Origin: Syntrophomonadaceae bacterium
Lineage (GTDB): Bacteria > Bacillota > Syntrophomonadia > Syntrophomonadales > Syntrophothermaceae
Reading direction: 5' to 3'
DNA length: 40,822 nucleotides
NCBI GenBank assembly: GCA_012719535.1
Contig: JAAYAC010000073.1
Coordinates: 1-40,822, forward strand
The notes under the pieces: generated by a model
Database searches by the model: none
What the model was told of the DNA's origin: nothing
Seen by the model: the letters and a program-made list of their open reading frames with translations, nothing else
Program-made: the position numbers and the translations under genes
In this document: positions 24,113-33,484 of the stretch, piece after piece
Numbering within the stretch: position 1 is the first letter of the stretch
Layout of the letters: each line of letters starts with the position of its first letter

Positions 24113-26518
24113 CTACATCATTATCAACGGGTTTATATCTATGTCTATTCTAACATTCTTGCTTTTTCTTTTATCTATTATATACCTTCCGGCACTGGTT
24201 AATAATTCGAGGTTGGAACCGCGCAACAGTAACTGGTAACGATACCTGTCACGTATCCGGGCCAGCGGGCAAGGTCCAGGTCCAAGTACCTCGGCATCAT
24301 CCTCGCTACCGGGCAACAACTCTTCGAGCAAATGCCTTATTTCCCGGGAAGCCATCATAGCCTCTCTTTCACCGGGAGAACTCACCACCACCCTGACCAG
24401 GTTAGTAAACGGTGGGTATCCCATTGATTCTCTAAACTCTATTTCCCGCCGGTAGAAGTCCCGGTAACTGTGGTTACACGCGCAGCTTACGGCATAGCTG
24501 TCGGGTTCGTAGGTCTGAATAACCACTTCTCCCGGAATGCTGGCCCTGCCCGCACGGCCCGCTACCTGGAGCAGGAGTTGAAAACCTCGTTCATAGGCCC
24601 GGAAGTCGGGAAGGTTCAAGACTGTGTCCGCATTGATGACTCCAACCAGGGAAACCCTGGGAAAATCAAAACCCTTGGCCACCATCTGGGTCCCCACCAG
24701 TATGTCTATCTCCTGGCGTTGCATGCCGGTGATAATCTCATGGTGGGCTCCCTTCTTGCGCGTCGTATCAATATCCATTCGCCGTACCCGGGCGGTGGGA
24801 AACAGCTTTCTTACCTCCTCTTCGACCCGCTGCGTCCCCAGTCCCATCCGGCGCAGGTACTTTCCCTGACAGCGGGGACACGTCTGCTGGTCCTCGGCAG
24901 TAAAAAAGCAGTAATGGCAGTGCAACCTGCGCGTAGACTGGTGGTAGGTGAGAGGTATGGAACAGTGGGGACAGTTTATCACCAGGCCACATTCCCGGCA
25001 CATCAAGAAGGTAAAGTACCCGCGGCGGTTCAGGAAAAGTATGGCTTGCTCCCCGCGGGCCAGACAACCTTCCAGCTTGTCTTTCAGCACACCGGAGAAT
25101 ATACTGCGGTTACCCGCTTTAAACTCTTCTCTCAGGTCGACTACATGAATGGGCGGCATGGAGTGGCGACTGACGCGCAGGGGCAGCTCGATAAGCTGGT
25201 ACTCCTTCTTCCGGGTCGCCCGGTAAAAGGTCTCGATGGAGGGAGTCGCCGTTCCCAGTACCACCACAGCCCCCTGCAACTCCGCCCGCTTTTCCGCCAC
25301 TTCCCTCGCATGATAGCGCGGGGTAACCTCCTGTTTGTAAGTATGCTCCTGTTCTTCGTCGATGATTATTAAACCCAGGTTGGCAAACGGGGCAAACACC
25401 GCCGAGCGCGGCCCCAGAACTACGTCCACCTTCCCGGTGCTGATCCGCTTCCACTCCTCGTAGCGCTCGTAGTCCGAAAGACGGCTGTGCAACACCGCCA
25501 GCCTGTCTCCCACCCTGGCCGCGAAGACCTCTATCATCTGTTGCGTCAGGGCGATCTCCGGGACCAGCACGATGACTTGTTTCCCCCTACGCGTGACCCG
25601 GTCGATAACTTGCAGGTAAACTTCGGTTTTGCCGCTGCCGGTCACCCCAAAAAGCAAACATTTACCGGCCTGGCCGGAGCGGAGCATATTATCAATGCCT
25701 TCAATAGCCTTCATCTGGTAGGCGGTGGGAAGAACTTCCACCTTTTCAGGCCCGGTATAGATTACTTTTTTAGTTACCAGCCCCTTTTTCAGCAGGATGT
25801 TCAAACTGGCTTTGGGGACTCGTTTTTCCAGCTGGGCAGCCGGGACGGCTCCCTCTTCCAGCAGTATACCGAGAGCCTCCGCCTGCCGGGGAGCCCGGCG
25901 GCTCAGTGCCTCCCACAGTTCCCGGGCAGCCGGTTCGTCACTCACTACATAGACCTGGCTCGCCAATGTGTAACTCAAGGGCTGGTAAGTACCAGACACG
26001 GCCAGTAACCCAACTTCTTCAAGTTCGGATATGGCTTCATCCCCGCCCAGTAGTCGGCGAGCCTGGGACAAACCCATTTCCCCTTCATCCCACAGTCTTT
26101 CCATAAAACCGGCCAGGCCCGGGTAGGGGCCCAGAGATTTAAGTAGCTCCTGTCCCTCTTCTTCACCCAGTAAAGGAACCACCACCCGTTGACGTCTCCT
26201 CTTCAAAGGTTTCGGGAGCATGGTCTTCAACACCGTGCTCACCGGGCAAAGGTAGTGCCCGGCCATCCACTCCGCCAGGTGCAACAGCTCGGCGGTAAGG
26301 ACCGTTTCCCTGTCCAGTACCCGTAGTACTGCCCGGGGATGGGCCACAGGGCTGTGGTCACTGGTGGCCACTACATAGCCCTCACAGACACGATGACCAA
26401 AAGGAATCAATACCCTGCGCCCGACTTCGAGCGTTGTTTGCAGGTTCTCCGGAACCGCATAGGTGTAGCGACGATTAACACCGGAATCGGGGATATCTAC
26501 CAATATCTCCGCGTACAT
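24113..26518 (-). CDS. priA: primosomal protein N' (replication restart helicase PriA)
   Basis: This 801-aa helicase reloads the replisome at stalled forks. It has the N-terminal 3'-end-binding domain, GVTGSGKTEVYL (Walker A, near 292-303), the DEEQEHTYKQ box, and a zinc region with four C-x2-C pairs between about 508 and 550 (CRECG, CPHC, CHYC, CPRC). A C-terminal helicase domain with VAGRAGR follows. The start is ATG. It begins 160 bp downstream of metK, with a terminator in the gap. Confidence 0.97.
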   Translation of the reverse strand: MYAEILVDIPDSGVNRRYTYAVPENLQTTLEVGRRVLIPFGHRVCEGYVVATSDHSPVAHPRAVLRVLDRETVLTAELLHLAEWMAGHYLCPVSTVLKTMLPKPLKRRRQRVVVPLLGEEEGQELLKSLGPYPGLAGFMERLWDEGEMGLSQARRLLGGDEAISELEEVGLLAVSGTYQPLSYTLASQVYVVSDEPAARELWEALSRRAPRQAEALGILLEEGAVPAAQLEKRVPKASLNILLKKGLVTKKVIYTGPEKVEVLPTAYQMKAIEGIDNMLRSGQAGKCLLFGVTGSGKTEVYLQVIDRVTRRGKQVIVLVPEIALTQQMIEVFAARVGDRLAVLHSRLSDYERYEEWKRISTGKVDVVLGPRSAVFAPFANLGLIIIDEEQEHTYKQEVTPRYHAREVAEKRAELQGAVVVLGTATPSIETFYRATRKKEYQLIELPLRVSRHSMPPIHVVDLREEFKAGNRSIFSGVLKDKLEGCLARGEQAILFLNRRGYFTFLMCRECGLVINCPHCSIPLTYHQSTRRLHCHYCFFTAEDQQTCPRCQGKYLRRMGLGTQRVEEEVRKLFPTARVRRMDIDTTRKKGAHHEIITGMQRQEIDILVGTQMVAKGFDFPRVSLVGVINADTVLNLPDFRAYERGFQLLLQVAGRAGRASIPGEVVIQTYEPDSYAVSCACNHSYRDFYRREIEFRESMGYPPFTNLVRVVVSSPGEREAMMASREIRHLLEELLPGSEDDAEVLGPGPCPLARIRDRYRYQLLLRGSNLELLTSAGRYIIDKRKSKNVRIDIDINPLIMM

Positions 26519-26545
26519 CCAGCTACCCTACCCTTCAAGACAAGA

Positions 26546-26567
26546 CGCCGGGTTCAAGAACCCGGCG
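26546..26567 (-). terminator. hairpin terminator after metK
   Basis: CGCCGGGTT (26546-26554) pairs perfectly with AACCCGGCG (26559-26567) over a 4-nt loop. On the minus strand it is followed by TCTTGTCTTG, a weak T tract. Some read-through into priA is therefore plausible. Confidence 0.5.
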
Positions 26568-26678
26568 ACCACAAAATCTACTCACGCCTTAATGACCCGG
26601 CACTCAACCCGGCCAATACGGGCAGACAGCCGGGAACAGTTCATATTAGGAATTAAAGAATTCAGAATTAGGAATGAA

Positions 26679-27865
26679 TTAAGATATTCCGGCAAGTTTT
26701 CTTAATACCTCGGCCTTATCGGTCTTTTCCCAGGTGAAGTCCTCATCATTGCGGCCAAAATGCCCGTAAACGGCGGTCTTCCGGTAAATGGGGCGCCGCA
26801 AGTTCAAGTCCCTGATGATGGCTGCCGGGCGCAGGTCAAAGACCTGTTCGACCAGTTGAATAATCCGCTCCTCTTCCAGTTTACCGGTATTGAAGGTGTT
26901 TAAGGCTATGGAGATAGGGCGGGCTACTCCAATGGCATAGGCCAGCTGAAGCTCACACTTATCGGCGATACCCGCCGCAACTATGTTCTTGGCTACATAC
27001 CGCGCCGCATAAGTGGCGGACCGGTCCACTTTGGTAGGGTCCTTCCCGGAAAAGGCCCCTCCCCCATGCCGGGCCATCCCCCATAAGTATCTACAATTAT
27101 CTTTCGGCCCGTTAGGCCCGAATCACCCTGGGGACCGCCTATCACAAACCGCCCGGTAGGATTAACGAAATACCGGGTCCGGTTGTCCAGCATATGCGGG
27201 GGGACAACCGCATCTATGACATGTTCAATTATATCTTCTCTTATGGTAGCCAGCGAGACATCCGGATGATGTTGGGTGGAAACTACTACCGTGTCCACCC
27301 TTACCGGCCGGTCTCCGTCGTATTCCACAGTTACCTGGGTTTTGCCATCCGGCCGCAGATAAGGGACTATTCCCGCCTTGCGAACTTCCGCCAGGCGCAT
27401 AGCCATTTTATGGGCCAGCAAAATGGGGAGTGGCATGAATTCCTCAGTTTCATTGGTAGCATAACCAAACATCATTCCCTGGTCGCCTGCACCGATCGCC
27501 AGCTCATCATCAGAAAACTCCCCGGTCTTGGCTTCCAGAGACTTATCCACTCCCAGGGCAATGTCAGGTGATTGCTCGTCTATAGAAGTTATCACGGCAC
27601 ATGTATCACAATCAAAACCGTATTTAGCCCGGGTGTATCCGATTTCGCGAATGGTTTCCCTGACCAGCCGAGGGATATCCACATAGCACTTGGTAGTAAT
27701 CTCTCCTGCTACCAGGACCAGCCCGGTGGTTACCAGGGTCTCGCACGCCACCCGGCCCATAGGATCTTCGGCCAGTATGGCATCTAGAACTGCGTCGGAG
27801 ATCTGATCGGCGATCTTGTCCGGGTGACCTTCGGTCACTGACTCGGAAGTAAAAAGCTTTCTCAC
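26679..27865 (-). pseudogene. metK: S-adenosylmethionine synthetase split by a one-base frameshift
   Basis: The enzyme makes SAM from methionine and ATP. The 5' part starts at a GTG at 27865 ([28 protein letters not shown]) and is normal to IVDTYGG. The 3' part, [21 protein letters not shown] onward, is in another frame from 27077 to the stop at 26679. The join is a run of five G on the minus strand (27078-27082). One more G would read TAT-GGG-GGG-ATG and restore a 395-aa protein of the usual length with no other lesion. metK is normally essential and both halves look under selection. A sequencing error in a homopolymer is therefore the likeliest cause; a real mutation or a programmed shift is possible. 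No S-box precedes it. Confidence 0.9.
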
Positions 27866-28123
27866 CCTTACTTCAACTCCTTCAAAAAACTTCCACTGAA
27901 ACTACTTTACCTTACCGGTAGGCCCTAGCTTGGCTCTTACCCGGGACAACTCAAGCATGCGTTTTTCATCCTTTACAAGTGGGCCGAAGGCGCCTTGGGG
28001 GTATGCCCGGTGACCCGCCAGAAATGAGACTCAGGGTTCGACCACCCCGGGGTGATTCCAGACTCGCCGGGCTGATACCGGGCCGTGGGGGTACTGGGGT
28101 TACATCAACTCGGTTCTTATTTT
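27866..28123 (-). other. 258-bp metK upstream region with RNA-like structure
   Basis: There is no gene. On the minus strand GCCCGGT (28083-28077) pairs with ACCGGGC (28011-28005). Inside, GCCCG pairs with CGGGT, and an apical hairpin is centred on CACC-CCGG-GGTG. A second hairpin with GCC-GAA-GGC core and CAAG/CTTG base lies at about 27976-27998. The typical SAM-I (S-box) sequences are not seen. It may be an unrecognised regulatory or small RNA. No promoter was settled on. Confidence 0.4.
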
Positions 28124-29317
28124 CTAGAACAGTTCGGCTATCTTGTCCAGGATGATTCTGGCCAGGTCGTCCTTGGACATCTTCGGCAGTGAGGTAATTT
28201 CCCCTTTACGTGAAATAATGGTGACGATATTGGTATCCACGCCAAAGCCAGCCCCGTCCAGGGTAACATCATTGGCCACCAGAAGATCCAGGTTTTTCTT
28301 CTTCATCTTGGCTTCCCCGTTGGCAATGAGGTCCCCGGTTTCAGCGGCAAACCCGACCAGTATCCGGTTTCTTTTGTCACGCCCCAATTCTCCCAGTATG
28401 TCGGGGTTTCTGGTTAATTCGATTACCAGGTCGTCATCGCTTTTCTTAACCTTTTGTTCACTGTATGTCCTGGGCCGGTAATCGGCCACCGCTGCGGCTC
28501 CAATCACAATATCACAGTGCGGGTAGTACTCCTTCGCCCGTTCGAACATCTCCCGCGCACTTCTGACCCTTACAATTGATGCCCCTTCCGGGAGGGGCAG
28601 GTTGGTAGGCCCGGTGACCAGAATAACCTTTCCGCCCCGCGCCATCGCCTGGTGCGCCAACGCCAGGCCCATCCTTCCGGTACTGCGGTTGGTAATATAC
28701 CGTACGGGATCGATGTCTTCCTGAGTCGGCCCGGAGGTTATGAGCAGCGTCTTACCTGCAAAGTCGGTACGGGGAGCGAGAAGCTCCCATACCCGCCGGA
28801 AGATCACGTCCACCTCGGGCATTCTACCCTTCCCCGAAACTCCACAGGCCAGTTCTCCCTCGTCAGGTTCCAGTACGTGAAATCCTCGCTTCCTCAATGT
28901 CGCCAGGTTTTCCTGTACTACCGGGTTGGTAAACATGTTGGTGTTCATGGCCGGGACCAGGAGAAGCGGCGCCCGGGTAGCCAGCACCACAGTAGACAGG
29001 AGATCGTCCGCCAACCCGTGGGCGATCTTGGCAATAATATTGGCCGTGGCGGGCGCAATTACTAACAGGTCCGCCTCCTCGGCAATGCCGATGTGCTGGA
29101 CCCTCCACCGGTTATCCTCCTGAAAGGCATCGGTTAGTACCGGATTTCCAGATAATGTCCGCAAGGTAAGCGGGGTAATGAATCTAGTCGCATTTTCGGT
29201 CATAATCACCTGAACGCTGATACCCGCCTTGTACAGGCGGCTCACCAGTTCAGCACTCTTATAAGCTGCAATACCTCCGGTTACCCCCACCACCACGGTC
29301 TTGTTGGTACTGGACAT
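28124..29317 (-). CDS. coaBC: bifunctional phosphopantothenoylcysteine decarboxylase / phosphopantothenate-cysteine ligase
   Basis: This 397-aa enzyme does two steps of coenzyme A synthesis. The N-terminal FMN-binding decarboxylase has GVTGGIAAYKS, the catalytic-His segment VQHIGIAEEADLLVIAPATANIIAK, PAMNTNM and the ACGVSGKGRM cysteine loop. The C-terminal CTP-dependent ligase has SGPTQEDIDPVRYITNRSTGRMG. The start is ATG, 20 bp after rpoZ. Confidence 0.96.
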   Translation of the reverse strand: MSSTNKTVVVGVTGGIAAYKSAELVSRLYKAGISVQVIMTENATRFITPLTLRTLSGNPVLTDAFQEDNRWRVQHIGIAEEADLLVIAPATANIIAKIAHGLADDLLSTVVLATRAPLLLVPAMNTNMFTNPVVQENLATLRKRGFHVLEPDEGELACGVSGKGRMPEVDVIFRRVWELLAPRTDFAGKTLLITSGPTQEDIDPVRYITNRSTGRMGLALAHQAMARGGKVILVTGPTNLPLPEGASIVRVRSAREMFERAKEYYPHCDIVIGAAAVADYRPRTYSEQKVKKSDDDLVIELTRNPDILGELGRDKRNRILVGFAAETGDLIANGEAKMKKKNLDLLVANDVTLDGAGFGVDTNIVTIISRKGEITSLPKMSKDDLARIILDKIAELF

Positions 29318-29337
29318 TATATCGCCTCACCCCAAAG

Positions 29338-29538
29338 TTACTTCTTGTAACGTATGGCTACTTTGCCTTCGGTAACCTCCTGAAGAGCCTGCGTGACCAT
29401 AGCCGACAGTCTCCAGTTCTCGTCTTTTTTATGTTGTTCCGATAACGCCCTGGCCCTCCTGGCTACGGCAACCACTATCGAATACTTGCTGTCACTTACC
29501 TTCATCAGTTTGTTGATCGAAGGCGGTACCAATTTCAT
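29338..29538 (-). CDS. rpoZ: RNA polymerase omega subunit
   Basis: This short protein (about 66 aa) aids assembly of RNA polymerase. Marks are PPSINKLMKVSDSKYSIVVAVARRARAL and the C-terminal VTEGKVAIRY. The ATG at 29538 has AGGAGG only 1 nt upstream, which is too close. A TTG at 29532 is spaced 7 nt from the same site and gives the family-like N-terminus, so TTG may be the real start (64 aa). The start lies inside the end of gmk (overlap about 41-47 bp), suggesting coupling. Confidence 0.9.
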   Translation of the reverse strand: MKLVPPSINKLMKVSDSKYSIVVAVARRARALSEQHKKDENWRLSAMVTQALQEVTEGKVAIRYKK

Positions 29539-30130
29539 CCCTCCTGATGAATCTGACCACTTTACAACGCTCCGCGGTAATAATTGCCGACAGTTTGAGT
29601 GTTGTATATTCCAGATCATCATTTATCACTGCATAATCGTAGTTGACTATTTCGGCCATTTCCTCGTCATAATGTGACAACCTTTGTCTGATGACTTCCG
29701 GGGAATCCTTGCCCCGCAACTCTAATCGCTTGGCTAGTTCCGTAAGGCTCGGAGGGGCTATAAAGATAAATACCCCTTCCGGATACCTTTCTCTTATCTG
29801 CCGGGCGCCTTGAATATCTATCTCCAACAGGACATCCTTTCCCTGGTTGAGGTTATCCAAGACAAAACGCCGGGGTGTACCGTAGTAATTATCATACACC
29901 ACCGCCCACTCCAGGAAATCCCCGGAGGCTATCATTCTTTCAAATTCGGGTTTGGCCAGGAAGAAGTAGTGCACTCCATTTATCTCTCCGTCCCTCATCG
30001 GCCGGGTAGTAGCAGAGATAGAGTACTCTATACCTTCCTGCCGCGCCAACAACCTGTCCTTCAGGGTGCCCTTCCCGACCCCCGATGGACCCGAAATCAC
30101 GAACAGTATCCCTTTTCTGCCCCCTAGCAT
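29492..30130 (-). CDS. gmk: guanylate kinase
   Basis: This 212-aa enzyme phosphorylates GMP to GDP. It has the P-loop SGPSGVGKGT near 13-22, SATTRPMRDGEINGVHYFF and DVLLEIDIQGARQ. The start is ATG, 12 bp after remA. Its 3' end overlaps rpoZ. Confidence 0.96.
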   Translation of the reverse strand: MLGGRKGILFVISGPSGVGKGTLKDRLLARQEGIEYSISATTRPMRDGEINGVHYFFLAKPEFERMIASGDFLEWAVVYDNYYGTPRRFVLDNLNQGKDVLLEIDIQGARQIRERYPEGVFIFIAPPSLTELAKRLELRGKDSPEVIRQRLSHYDEEMAEIVNYDYAVINDDLEYTTLKLSAIITAERCKVVRFIRRDEIGTAFDQQTDEGK

Positions 30131-30142
30131 ACGCTTCCCGTC

Positions 30143-30409
30143 TTACTCCTCGTCAGCGCCCGAAGCTTCCTTCGCGGACAGACGATTAGCGACAGTCTCG
30201 GGCTGGACCGCAGAAAGAATAATATGGCCACTATCCACGATAATGACCGCCCTGGTCCGTCTACCGTAGGTAGCATCGACCAAAACTCCCTTTTCCCTGG
30301 CTTCCTGGATGATTCGCTTAATAGGAGCCGATTCCGGGCTTACTATAGCTACGATGCGGTTGGCAGCCACAATGTTCCCGAAACCGATATTAACCAGCTT
30401 TATCTCCAT
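30143..30409 (-). CDS. remA: extracellular matrix regulator RemA (DUF370)
   Basis: This 88-aa DNA-binding protein is known in Bacillus to activate matrix genes; its role in Clostridia is less clear. It matches through [40 protein letters not shown] and the C-terminal acidic tail. The ATG at 30409 with GGAG 5 nt upstream is preferred to a TTG five codons earlier. It lies between yicC/yloC and gmk, its usual place. Confidence 0.93.
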   Translation of the reverse strand: MEIKLVNIGFGNIVAANRIVAIVSPESAPIKRIIQEAREKGVLVDATYGRRTRAVIIVDSGHIILSAVQPETVANRLSAKEASGADEE

Positions 30410-30444
30410 ACCTTCTCCCGCCAAGCGGGACTCACCTCCCGTAC

Positions 30445-31323
30445 CTATTCTATGTTCTGTAATTGTTCCCTCATTTTTTCCAGCTCCGCTTTAACCTCTA
30501 CTACCAACTGGCTGACGGTAATGTCATTGGCCTTCGAACCGATGGTATTAATCTCCCGGAACATTTCCTGCACCAGAAAATCACATTTTCTCCCCACAGG
30601 TCCTCCGGCCTCGAAAAGGCTTGCCAATTGCCGGATATGACTGTTCAGCCGGACCACCTCTTCAGCTATGCTGGCCTTGTCAGCAAGAAGGGCGATCTCC
30701 TGTACGATGCGGCTTTCCTCAATATTAACCTCTGGTACAAGCTCACTCAGCCTTTTCCTGATTTTCTCTGCATACTCCTTGGGAATAACAGTGGAACGCT
30801 CTTCGATTACCTGCACGGTGTGCCTGATTTGCTCGTTCCTCTTCAGAATATCCTCGCGCAAGTTCTGACCCTCATTCTCTCTCATAGCTGTTAAACTGCG
30901 CAAGGCCTCTTCCACTACGGGAGCAACGTCCTGCCAGAGCACCTCCAGGTCCTCTTCCCCGTCTTCCAGGCTAAACACTTCCGGGAGCCTCATAAGTTCT
31001 ATAACACTGAAATTAGATGATATATTTAGATATTCTGCCAATTCTATCAGAGATTTATAATAAGCCATTGCCAGTGCTTTGTCAACTTTGAGGCTGCGTT
31101 CACTCTCCTCGATTCTTTCAATGTTTAAGCTCATTTCGATCCGGCCGCGGGCGACGTACTTTTTGACCAGCTCGCGAACCCTGTCTTCCAATACGGCATA
31201 CTTTCGTGAAACCCTGAGATACAAGTCCAGGAAACGGTGGTTAACCCCTTTGACCTCACATGTGACCCGGTACGATTGGCCGGTTATTTCTGCCCTGCCA
31301 AAGCCGGTCATACTCCTTACCAT
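30445..31323 (-). CDS. YicC/YloC-type endoribonuclease
   Basis: This 292-aa protein of the YicC family has members shown to act as endoribonucleases. It starts [13 protein letters not shown], has [15 protein letters not shown] near 24-38, and ends with [22 protein letters not shown] and a conserved tail. The ATG at 31323 matches the family start; a longer frame to 31398 is not supported. It heads the yicC-remA-gmk-rpoZ-coaBC group. Confidence 0.93.
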   Translation of the reverse strand: MVRSMTGFGRAEITGQSYRVTCEVKGVNHRFLDLYLRVSRKYAVLEDRVRELVKKYVARGRIEMSLNIERIEESERSLKVDKALAMAYYKSLIELAEYLNISSNFSVIELMRLPEVFSLEDGEEDLEVLWQDVAPVVEEALRSLTAMRENEGQNLREDILKRNEQIRHTVQVIEERSTVIPKEYAEKIRKRLSELVPEVNIEESRIVQEIALLADKASIAEEVVRLNSHIRQLASLFEAGGPVGRKCDFLVQEMFREINTIGSKANDITVSQLVVEVKAELEKMREQLQNIE

Positions 31324-31405
31324 ATCCCTACTCAGCTCCCCGCTTATCCGTATCAACTTAAAGCCCGGCACAAGTCTCGTTTCTTGCCGGGCACACACGT
31401 ACTTC

Positions 31406-32578
31406 TCAAAACTCCAAGGTCCCGATAGCCTGATACATCCTCTGCAAGGCTTCTTCTATCCTATCCACTTCGACCGTCAAGGCAATGCGGAAATAACCTT
31501 CACCATATGATCCGTAGCCTATTCCCGGAGTTATGACTACCCCCGCCTTTTCCAAAACCATCTCGGCGAAACTAGTTGAATCGTATCCCTTTGGTACCGG
31601 GGCCCAGACATAAATGCTTCCCTGCGGGGGCTTAATGTTCCAGCCCATCCGGTTCAAACCCTGGACTACAGCATCCCGCCGCTCCTGGTAAACCTGCCGC
31701 ATCTCCTCCACACAGTCCTGGGGTCCTTCCAGCGCCGCTATCGCCGCCTCCTGGACGGCCTGGAATACTCCGGAATCGACGTTCGACTTGAACCTGGCCA
31801 GTATCTCGATAGCCTGTGGACTACCACACGCCCAGCCGATCCTCCATCCGGTCATATTGAAAGTCTTGGAGAGGGAATGAAACTCAATACCCACTTCCCT
31901 GGCTCCTTCCAGTTCCAGAAAGCTGAAAGGCCTGATGCCATCGAAAGCTATCTCCGAATACGCGTGGTCATGGCAGACGAGAATATCGTACTGGCGGGCA
32001 AACTCTATAACCTTGCGGAAAAAGTCCCGGTCTGCAGTTGCGCCGGTAGGGTTGTTGGGATAATTGAGAAAAAGCAGCTTAGCCCGCCGTGCCTTTTCCT
32101 CCGGTATATCCTCCAGGCGGGGCAGGAAACCATTGCTCTCCAGAAGCGGCATCTGATATGGCTCCCCCCCGGCCAGGATGGCTCCGATGCTGTAAACGGG
32201 ATAACCGGGGTCAGGCACCAGGCTTACATCACCCGGGTCGAGAAAACAGAAAGCTATATGAGCGATTCCCTCCTTGGACCCCAGTAAGGAAACAATCTCC
32301 GTCCTCGGATCGAGCTGAACACCAAAACGCCGGGCAAACCATCCGGCTACCGCCTGCCTGAAACTAAGCATCCCTACAGAGGAAGGGTACTGGTGATTAG
32401 CCGGGTTTTCAATCGCCTTCGCCATACGATCTATTACATGCCTGGGAGTCGGACGGTCCGGGTCTCCGATCCCCAGGCTGATAATATCAATGCCTTTTTC
32501 CCGGGCTTCCTCGATTTTTTTCTCAATCCTGGCGAACAGATATGGCGGCAATTTCTGCATGGCCGAGTTTTCCTTCAC
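31406..32578 (-). CDS. dapL: LL-diaminopimelate aminotransferase
   Basis: This 390-aa class I/II PLP aminotransferase makes LL-DAP straight from tetrahydrodipicolinate for lysine and peptidoglycan. It has [10 protein letters not shown] (36-45), NYPNNPTGA (172-180) and the PLP lysine K238 in [15 protein letters not shown]. The start is GTG with AGGAGG about 10 nt upstream. The dapF epimerase gene directly upstream (15 bp) supports DapL over a general aspartate aminotransferase. Confidence 0.9.
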   Translation of the reverse strand: MKENSAMQKLPPYLFARIEKKIEEAREKGIDIISLGIGDPDRPTPRHVIDRMAKAIENPANHQYPSSVGMLSFRQAVAGWFARRFGVQLDPRTEIVSLLGSKEGIAHIAFCFLDPGDVSLVPDPGYPVYSIGAILAGGEPYQMPLLESNGFLPRLEDIPEEKARRAKLLFLNYPNNPTGATADRDFFRKVIEFARQYDILVCHDHAYSEIAFDGIRPFSFLELEGAREVGIEFHSLSKTFNMTGWRIGWACGSPQAIEILARFKSNVDSGVFQAVQEAAIAALEGPQDCVEEMRQVYQERRDAVVQGLNRMGWNIKPPQGSIYVWAPVPKGYDSTSFAEMVLEKAGVVITPGIGYGSYGEGYFRIALTVEVDRIEEALQRMYQAIGTLEF

Positions 32579-32593
32579 TGAAAAGCAACCTCC

Positions 32594-33451
32594 TTATGTA
32601 TTTGTCAAAGTGTCCAGAGAGATCTGACCGGTAAAGACCAGGGTGGCCTCTCCCGTCATGTAGACGTGGTTATCGGCAGCGCTCCATTCGATAAACAATT
32701 CCCCTCCCTGCAAACAGACCAGGGCTTGGCGGTCGGTAAATCCGTTCAGAAATGAAGCGACCAGGCTGGCACATGCCCCGGTTCCGCAGGCCAGGGTTTC
32801 GCCGGCACCTCTCTCCCATACCCGCATGCTGATACGTTCTTTGGATTCTATCTTAACAAATTCTACATTGGTCTTACTAGGAAAAAGAGGATATGATTCA
32901 ATTACCGGGCCCAACTCCGATAATTTCACCCGCGCGAAATCGTCAACAAAGATTACACAGTGAGGGTTCCCCATGGAAACCGCCGTTATCCGAAAACAAC
33001 CTGCGGGAGTGGTTAACTCTTCACCTATAACCGGTCCCGGCTCGCCCAGCATGGGAATGAGGCTTCTTTCTAAGATGGGCTCGCCCATATCCACACGAAC
33101 GCTTATCACACGACCCTCCTCCAGAATAAGCTCCGGGTAACGAGGTCCGGCCAAGGTTCTGACCGATATCCGCGGGCTGAAGACCAGCCCCACATCCCAG
33201 GCATACCTGGCTACACAACGGATGGCATTCCCGCACATCTCCGGTTCGGAACCATCGGGGTTAAATATACGCATGAAAATATCGTGATGAGGATCTCTCC
33301 CTATTATTACCAGACCATCCGCGCCTATACCGAAATTACGGTCACAAAGCTTGACCGCCAGGCTCGCATAGTGCTCCGGTTTCAAATCCGGCTGGTCTTC
33401 CCGGGCAATGATAAAATCATTGCCCAGCCCGTGCATTTTAACAAATTGCAT
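32594..33451 (-). CDS. dapF: diaminopimelate epimerase
   Basis: This 285-aa enzyme converts LL- to meso-DAP without a cofactor. Both catalytic cysteines are in place, C73 in EMCGNAIRC and C222 in ACGTGACASL. The start MQFVKMHGLGNDF matches the family, with GGAGG about 8 nt upstream of the ATG. It precedes dapL by 15 bp and follows the Ca2+-ATPase gene by 33 bp. Confidence 0.97.
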   Translation of the reverse strand: MQFVKMHGLGNDFIIAREDQPDLKPEHYASLAVKLCDRNFGIGADGLVIIGRDPHHDIFMRIFNPDGSEPEMCGNAIRCVARYAWDVGLVFSPRISVRTLAGPRYPELILEEGRVISVRVDMGEPILERSLIPMLGEPGPVIGEELTTPAGCFRITAVSMGNPHCVIFVDDFARVKLSELGPVIESYPLFPSKTNVEFVKIESKERISMRVWERGAGETLACGTGACASLVASFLNGFTDRQALVCLQGGELFIEWSAADNHVYMTGEATLVFTGQISLDTLTNT

Positions 33452-33484
33452 CTACCAGGCCTCCATATCTCAGTCTTTTTTCTT

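Noticed and set aside
26640-26690. AT-rich direct repeats (AATTAGGAAT-type) after metK
   Set aside because: They are short, imperfect and in low-complexity spacer DNA; no function or mobile-element edge is evident.
28031-28060. tRNA T-arm-like GGGTTCGACCACCC on the plus strand
   Set aside because: No acceptor, D or anticodon arms can be placed around it; the bases are better explained by the long helix on the minus strand.
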